A stretch of DNA of 32,870 nt from JAKACA01 sp050010115 (GTDB taxonomy: Bacteria; Actinomycetota; Acidimicrobiia; Acidimicrobiales; Bog-793): NCBI GenBank assembly GCA_050010115.1, contig JBEKLQ010000038.1, forward strand, positions 1-32,870, written 5' to 3'. A program made the translations under genes and the position numbers. Below the pieces are notes generated by a model that saw nothing but the letters and a program-made list of their open reading frames with translations, was not told the origin of the DNA and ran no database searches. Shown piece by piece: positions 32,256 through 32,870 of the stretch; position 1 is the stretch's first letter; the number at the start of each line of letters is the position of its first letter.

Positions 32256-32750
32256 CAAGTATTTCTCCTGGTCAGGGACTTGTCGGTCCCAGGCTCTCCC
32301 CGCAAATTGTCGTTCGTTGGCGCGTGGATGGCGCGGGACATTTTGGGACTCAGGCGAACAGTGCCGGATTCTGGCGAACGCTCTGCTTCCAAAATGACGC
32401 TCTCGAGGTAGCCGGCGTGGGCCCGGTCGCGCTCCGCTGTGGCGTGCTGATAGATGAGCGCCGCACGAGGGCTCGAGTGGCCCATCATCACCATCAGCTC
32501 CTTCAACGTCACGTTGGGATCACGAGCGCTGACGGTCGCAGCGTGGTGCCTCAGGTCGTGGGCATGCACGCCCGTGACCCCCACCGCCACGCAGGCCGCT
32601 CGCCATGCAGTCGACAAATCGGATCGCCGGAGCGGCAGCCCCGATGCCCTCGTGAACACCCAGGCGTCTGGCTCAGCGCCGACGAACGCAGCCAAATGAT
32701 CGCTGAGAGCTTCTGCGATTGGTGCCGGCAGCGAGAGCGTGCGAGTGCCT
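32255..32750 (-). pseudogene. Tyrosine recombinase (phage/ICE integrase), C-terminal catalytic part only
   Basis: The minus-strand frame reads AGTRTLSLPAPIAEALSDHLAAFVGAEPDAWVFTRASGLPLRRSDL and then the catalytic C-terminus: HDLRHHAAT (HxxR box), MMGHSSPRAALIYQHAT with the late His and the nucleophile-region Tyr, and an extended tail. The first catalytic Arg box and the whole N-terminal arm and SAM-like domains are missing. The frame meets TGA at about 32758 and the sequence beyond is unlike an integrase. TTG 32695 could at most give 146 residues. Its stop codon overlaps the last base of tRNA-Cys, the usual placement of an integrase beside its tRNA attachment site. Probably the remnant of an element integrated in tRNA-Cys, interrupted at its 5' side. 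Confidence 0.8.
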
Positions 32751-32798
32751 GCCGAGGATCACCGAATTTGTACAGCCTCGATCATCGAAATTGCACAG
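32750..32798. repeat. Imperfect direct repeats at the integrase break point (possible insertion-element tip)
   Basis: GATCACCGAATTTGTACAG at 32757-32775 and GATCATCGAAATTGCACAG at 32780-32798 match at 16 of 19 positions and are spaced 23 bases apart. They begin exactly where integrase coding similarity stops. Multiple short terminal repeats of this kind occur at IS21-like ends; that family call is tentative. The rest of the element would lie beyond the right edge; 32799-32870 shows no recognisable gene. Confidence 0.4.
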
Positions 32799-32870
32799 GG
32801 CACTGAGCCTTCGAGGACGGGCCTTTGCTGGATCGTAGAGTCAATCGAGCGGCGGGTGCCTCCCTTCGTC

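Overview
The window comes from a GC-rich, single-membrane bacterium and most resembles an actinobacterium, possibly of the Acidimicrobiia. The lineage is inferred from strong GC bias, frequent GTG/TTG starts with 4-base GTGA/ATGA gene overlaps, an InhA-type enoyl reductase, a Tad pilus locus without an outer-membrane secretin, and cobaltochelatase CobN paired with a ChlI-ChlD fusion. No 16S gene or species marker is present.

Layout. (1) 1-6784, minus strand: rimP-nusA-ylxR, then a 1091-residue zinc-ribbon/AAA/TPR-like protein, then the 5' part of infB leaving the left edge. A perfect terminator hairpin lies in the leader before rimP. (2) 6957-8785, minus strand: a membrane protein followed by a small ECF sigma factor. 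(3) 8977-17939, plus strand: a compact Tad/Flp pilus operon (CpaB-like, CpaE-like, CpaF ATPase, TadB, TadC, Flp-like pilin, three TadE/G-like proteins) ending in a membrane-anchored BTAD regulator. (4) 18054-20419, plus strand: InhA-type FabI, an NTF2/SnoaL-fold protein, and a DUF1906 lipoprotein whose reading frame runs into the next, convergent gene. (5) 20146-30940, minus strand: a cobalamin operon cobU-cobS-cbiB-cobC/cobQ fusion-cobN-chlI/chlD fusion behind a cobalamin riboswitch. cobN carries an apparent one-base frameshift. An 8-codon leader frame with a strong ribosome binding site overlaps the cobU start. (6) 31064-32870: an LppX/LprG-like lipoprotein, a short YjbR-like reading frame, tRNA-Cys(GCA), and a 5'-truncated tyrosine integrase abutting the tRNA 3' end, followed by imperfect direct repeats that may be the tip of an insertion element.

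How the parts work together. Section 1 is a transcription/translation housekeeping operon carrying an unusual signalling-type ATPase. Section 3 encodes a type IVc pilus machine that could be controlled by the adjacent sigma factor and the terminal BTAD protein. Section 5 covers cobalt insertion and late corrinoid assembly and is probably repressed by cobalamin through the riboswitch. The right end looks like a tRNA-borne integration site.
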